Shown: piece by piece, positions 60,730 through 64,000 of the stretch | How positions within the stretch are numbered: the first letter of the stretch is position 1 | Layout of the letters: each line of letters starts with the position of its first letter | Assembly (NCBI GenBank): GCA_007741555.1 | Contig: CP036526.1 | Span: 3,348,001-3,412,000 of the forward strand | Direction of reading: 5' to 3' | DNA: 64,000 nt | Source of the DNA: Stieleria marina | Lineage (GTDB): Bacteria > Planctomycetota > Planctomycetia > Pirellulales > Pirellulaceae | The notes under the pieces: model-generated | Databases searched by the model: none | What the model saw: the letters and a program-made list of their open reading frames with translations, nothing else | Told to the model about the DNA's origin: nothing | Made by a program: the position numbers and the translations under genes

Positions 60730-62667
60730 ATGCGTCGTTTTGTGCTAGTTCGTGGTTGCGTTGTCGTTTTCTTAGCTTGGTGTATTACGTGTGCCGGCGT
60801 GCGATCGGGATGGGCGCAGCCCGGGATGGAGAAGGATCCGCTGTCGTTTGATGCGCAAATTCGGTCGATTGTGCGATACAATTGCTACGGTTGCCACAAT
60901 GACGACGAGGCCAGCGGCGAGGTCAATTTGGCCCGCGACGAGAATCCTGGTTTGCTTAGGAAGCACCGCAAGACTTGGATCAAAGTCAGAGAAGTGGTTG
61001 AGTCGCGCGAGATGCCACCTGATGACGAGCTGTCTGACGATAAACGCGAAAAGCTGATTGCGTACCTAGACAAAACACTGGATCAGATTGACTGCGAATC
61101 ATTCGCGAACCCTTACACGACGACGGCGCGGCGATTGACACGAATCGAGTACGAGCAAACGGTGCGTCGACTTACCGGTTTGGACTTGATGCTGACGGAA
61201 GATTTTTCCCCGGATCCCGTCAGCTTTGGGTTTGCCGGTTTGGGAGCGACGGTGGGGATCTCGGAGGTTCAAGTCGAACAGTACGCTGACGCGGCAAAAC
61301 GAATCACGACGGCGTTGCAGGAGAGCCGCGAAACCGAGTCGCGGGCGTTTGACAATTGGTTCGGTCAAAGATTGCGGCATCATTCAAAGACCGATCTTGA
61401 GGCCAAGCAGCAGACGCAGCATGCCGAACGAGTGTTGAGGAAGTTTGCGAGTGAAGCGTTTCGACGACCCGTTGATGAGTCTTATCTGCAGTCGCTGATG
61501 CGCGTCTATGACGTCGCGCGGCGACAAGAGCAGGATGAAGTGGCTGCGATTGCAGCAGCGATGCGAGGCGTGCTGATGTCCCCGCGATTCTTTATGCGGA
61601 TTGAACAGAGCCGTGTCGATGCACCTGAGGCTTACCCGGTCGATGATTTCGATTTGGCAACGCGGCTGAGTTTTTTTTTGTGGTCGGGACCGCCCGATTC
61701 GGTTTTGTTGAAGCTGGCCGGCGAAGGCAGAATCAATGATGAACGTGTGCTGCGGAAACAAGTAAGGCGAATGCTCCGCGATGAGCGCGTTGTTGAGGGA
61801 CTGGTGGCGAATTTCTTTGGCCAATGGCTGCAGCTGAATCATATCGATCAGCACACCGTCAACGTCGATCGGTATCCCGGATTTGATCAAGCATTGCGTA
61901 CTGCGATCTCGGGCGAGCCGAGAAGAGTCTTGACAGAAATGGTCCGCAAGGATTTGCCAGTCATCACGCTCATCGATGCGAAGTTTACGTACGTCAACCA
62001 GCGATTGGCGAAGCACTATGGTTATCCATTTTCGGAAGAGTCCGACTCGGAGGGTTTCGTTCGCATTGCAACGCCTGATCGCCGGCGAGGAGGTTTGCTG
62101 ACGACAGCGGCACTGCTGATGCTGACTTCGGATCCCGGTCGTACGAATGTTCCCCGCCGCGGTAATTTTGTTGCAGGCACTTACTTTGGCGATCCCCCAC
62201 CGCCTCCGCCGCCGGGGGTACCAGAGCTTGGCGAGCAAGCCGATTCAGGTGATCGGCCACTGCGTGAGTTGTTAGAAGAGCATCGCAAAAATCCGGCTTG
62301 TGCATCGTGTCACGCCAAGATGGACCCGTTGGGATTTGCACTTGAGAATTTTGACGCGACGGGCCGATGGCGTACTGAAGACGCGGGGGCAAATATCGAC
62401 GCTAGCGGCGAACTGTCGAGTGGTGAGACCTTTGCAGGCGTGATTGAACTGAAGGATGTATTGTTGCGAAACAAATCCAAGCTGATCAGGCACATGACAG
62501 AACGCATGTTGGTATACGCTTTGGGCCGATCGCTGCAAACGCAAGACGAGTGTGTCGTCCGCGATGCTGTCAGCGCCGCAGATTCCCACGGCGATAGATT
62601 GTCGGCGATTGTGGAAACGATTGTGCTAAGCTTTGCCTTTCGCAATCGCTTCGAGACGTCTTGGTAA
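60730..62667 (+). CDS. Planctomycete cytochrome-type protein (DUF1587/1592/1588/1585 architecture)
   Basis: 645 residues from ATG 60730, which fits the signal peptide (VVVFLAWCITCAGVRSGWAQ); an ATG at 60652 overlaps the DUF1552 stop and would add 26 residues. NCYGCHNDDEASGEVNL near the start is a heme c motif of the PSCyt type. RLTRIEYEQTVRRLTGLDL marks DUF1587; LATRLSFFLWSGPPD marks DUF1592; ACASCHAKMDPLGFALENFDATGRWR is the DUF1588 motif; TERMLVYALGRSLQ marks DUF1585. Likely periplasmic and functionally tied to the DUF1552 partner. Confidence 0.9.
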   Translation: MRRFVLVRGCVVVFLAWCITCAGVRSGWAQPGMEKDPLSFDAQIRSIVRYNCYGCHNDDEASGEVNLARDENPGLLRKHRKTWIKVREVVESREMPPDDELSDDKREKLIAYLDKTLDQIDCESFANPYTTTARRLTRIEYEQTVRRLTGLDLMLTEDFSPDPVSFGFAGLGATVGISEVQVEQYADAAKRITTALQESRETESRAFDNWFGQRLRHHSKTDLEAKQQTQHAERVLRKFASEAFRRPVDESYLQSLMRVYDVARRQEQDEVAAIAAAMRGVLMSPRFFMRIEQSRVDAPEAYPVDDFDLATRLSFFLWSGPPDSVLLKLAGEGRINDERVLRKQVRRMLRDERVVEGLVANFFGQWLQLNHIDQHTVNVDRYPGFDQALRTAISGEPRRVLTEMVRKDLPVITLIDAKFTYVNQRLAKHYGYPFSEESDSEGFVRIATPDRRRGGLLTTAALLMLTSDPGRTNVPRRGNFVAGTYFGDPPPPPPPGVPELGEQADSGDRPLRELLEEHRKNPACASCHAKMDPLGFALENFDATGRWRTEDAGANIDASGELSSGETFAGVIELKDVLLRNKSKLIRHMTERMLVYALGRSLQTQDECVVRDAVSAADSHGDRLSAIVETIVLSFAFRNRFETSW

Positions 62668-62680
62668 ACGATGGTCGCGG

Positions 62681-64000
62681 CTATTGCGTGATGTGGTAGC
62701 GGTGACACTTTACGCATGATTCGCCAGCGGCTTTGGCGGTGTGGCAAGTAGCACACGCGTGTTTTTCCAGCGGCAGGAATTCGTGTGCCTTACGGAACTC
62801 ATCGTTGTCTGTCTCTTGGCGACGAAAGTTAGCCAGGCGAACGGGACTGTTGCTGTCGGCGGGCAAGCGGTTGTTTGTGTTGACTTGATGGCAGTGTTGG
62901 CAATCCGAAAGCTGGGACACATTGAGATGCGGTCCGTGAGTGAACTTGGTGAATTGTGTTTTGGAACCCACCAAAGCACGGCTGTGCCAACTGGCAGGGA
63001 TATTCGTGGCGGCTGTGTGGCAAGACATGCAAGCCGTGACGGCACGAGTCGCCAGGAGCTGTTTTCGGACTGGGTCACTTGGTGGTAGTCGGCGAACCAA
63101 TTCAATGGAGGCCCGGAGCACCGGGTCCGAATGGCCACTTCCACGGTATGCGACGGCAAGTCGCAGTGAATCACGGTACCAGCCACCCTCGGGCATCATT
63201 TCGGAGGGGTTGAACCGAGTGGCGGGACGGCGATCGCGATTTGGGGCGGAGCTGAGCGGATCGTTGGATAGGGGATCTTGCGCAAGTGGATCCTGCGAAA
63301 GTGGATCCACAGCTAGCGGGTCCATCGCTAACGGGTCGGTAGCGAGTGGATCAGTTGCGAGTGGATCGACGGCCAACGGGTCGGTTTGGAGTGGATCCTG
63401 TGCCAGTGGATCTTCCCCTATTAGGTCGGATCCATCCAAGTTGTCGGCAGGCAAATTGGATAGTAGTTCGTCCGCCGCAGCACTGGCTGGAGACAACTGT
63501 GCGATTCGGGGGCCGGAAAAGAAAATGTCTTCGTCCGAATCGAGTGGCAGCAGGAGTGAGCCTTCGCGTCGCTCGGTGGATGAGGTGGTCGATTCGTCGG
63601 TGAACCCGACCTGTTGAATTTCCGGATTCGGTCCCGAGTTGATCAAACCGGCTTGCTGCTGATCCTTTGCTTGAAACCACTTTGAGTACGCATCTGACAA
63701 AATTTGTGCTGGGAGATTGCGAACAATTGGCTCCATCGCTCGACGAGATATGCCCAAGTCAGCGATACGATCAATGATCGCCACTTGTCCGCGATCTGCC
63801 AAATCTTGGAGCAGGCGTTCGTGTGCTGCCGCGACATTGCGTAGGTCTTGAGCGGTTTGCGGATCGCGTTGATTGAGAGTTCCTAGATCCGCGTTTCCGA
63901 TTCGATGAATGCTTTCGGCGGCCTGTTTGTCGGAACGGATCAACAGAGCTGCGAGCGGCGAAATGCGTCCATCCAGCGGGCCCGTTGCGTTTGGCGGCCA
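62681..64000 (-). CDS. Multiheme cytochrome c-type protein with DPLxx repeats, 5' end outside window
   Basis: The frame is open from the right edge (TGG at 64000-63998) to the stop at 62681, so 439 residues are visible. Residues near the C-terminus have four CxxCH motifs (CMSCH, CQHCH, CATCH, CVKCH) with extra histidines, as in small tetraheme cytochromes. Before them lies a run of about 13 pentapeptides DPL-x-x (positions ~63260-63430), probably a flexible spacer. The N-terminal visible part is helical (QDLRNVAAAHERLLQDLADRG). The internal TTG at 63943 is not needed as a start. Confidence 0.8.
   Translation of the reverse strand, partial: WPPNATGPLDGRISPLAALLIRSDKQAAESIHRIGNADLGTLNQRDPQTAQDLRNVAAAHERLLQDLADRGQVAIIDRIADLGISRRAMEPIVRNLPAQILSDAYSKWFQAKDQQQAGLINSGPNPEIQQVGFTDESTTSSTERREGSLLLPLDSDEDIFFSGPRIAQLSPASAAADELLSNLPADNLDGSDLIGEDPLAQDPLQTDPLAVDPLATDPLATDPLAMDPLAVDPLSQDPLAQDPLSNDPLSSAPNRDRRPATRFNPSEMMPEGGWYRDSLRLAVAYRGSGHSDPVLRASIELVRRLPPSDPVRKQLLATRAVTACMSCHTAATNIPASWHSRALVGSKTQFTKFTHGPHLNVSQLSDCQHCHQVNTNNRLPADSNSPVRLANFRRQETDNDEFRKAHEFLPLEKHACATCHTAKAAGESCVKCHRYHITQ
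63255..63430 (-). repeat. DPLxx-coding tandem repeat
   Basis: About thirteen 15-bp units around GTGGATC(C/G), coding D-P-L-A-T/Q/V-type pentapeptides, with synonymous and small amino-acid variation. Confidence 0.8.

Overview
The window looks like a chromosome segment from a Planctomycete of the Rhodopirellula/Pirellulaceae type. The evidence is a DUF58 / BatA-type VWA / VWA / giant coiled-coil operon, a Tat-exported DUF1552 protein next to a DUF1592/DUF1588-type cytochrome protein, a ceramidase-like protein with a LamG-like tail, a TIGR02996 domain, and several small proteins with the planctomycete-style N-terminus (F-S-L-R-x-L-L followed by a membrane helix).

Left flank (1-15959): a leftward four-gene membrane-complex operon (1-10529), a rightward secreted ceramidase-like protein, an aldehyde dehydrogenase, and a P-II signalling protein with a hairpin behind it. 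A 28-bp dispersed repeat occurs three times around P-II.

Centre (15960-51991): a large chromosomal integron. A 455-residue integron integrase (intI, minus strand, unusual N-terminal extension) faces an AT-rich putative attI carrying two 21-bp direct repeats (33-bp period). From G17687 onward there are 58 gene cassettes (called C1-C58 here), all in one orientation, each closed by an attC site of about 88-93 bp. In 49 of the first 53 cassettes the R'' heptamer of the closing attC is the exact reverse complement of the heptamer at that cassette's own left end, as expected for cassettes excised and inserted as circles. About 43 cassettes carry plus-strand genes: many small membrane proteins and lipoproteins, three SMI1/KNR4 (SUKH)-like proteins, a cytochrome P460-like protein, a TIGR02996-biotinyl-carrier fusion, HEAT-like and LRR-like proteins, and a two-gene cassette. 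Fourteen cassettes in several families (A x7, B x3, C x2, plus two singletons) have no convincing gene. They are rich in GCGCGGTC octamers, and every one ends, just before its attC, in the same promoter-like architecture (TTGCNN, 17-18 bp, TANNAT) pointing into the next cassette. I read them as portable promoter cassettes spread through the array; this is the most interesting feature of the window. Distal attC sites (C54-C58) are degraded and the last cassette is interrupted by a decayed IS5-type transposase.

Right flank (52037-64000): a secreted toroid-fold protein, several short membrane or cysteine-rich proteins and a frameshifted lipoprotein (perhaps ancient cassettes without attC), then ordinary chromosomal genes: an FAD/NAD(P)-binding protein, a membrane alpha/beta-hydrolase, the DUF1552 and DUF1592-type pair, and a tetraheme-type cytochrome with DPLxx repeats that runs off the right edge.

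Family names come from recognising motifs by eye; no database search was possible.
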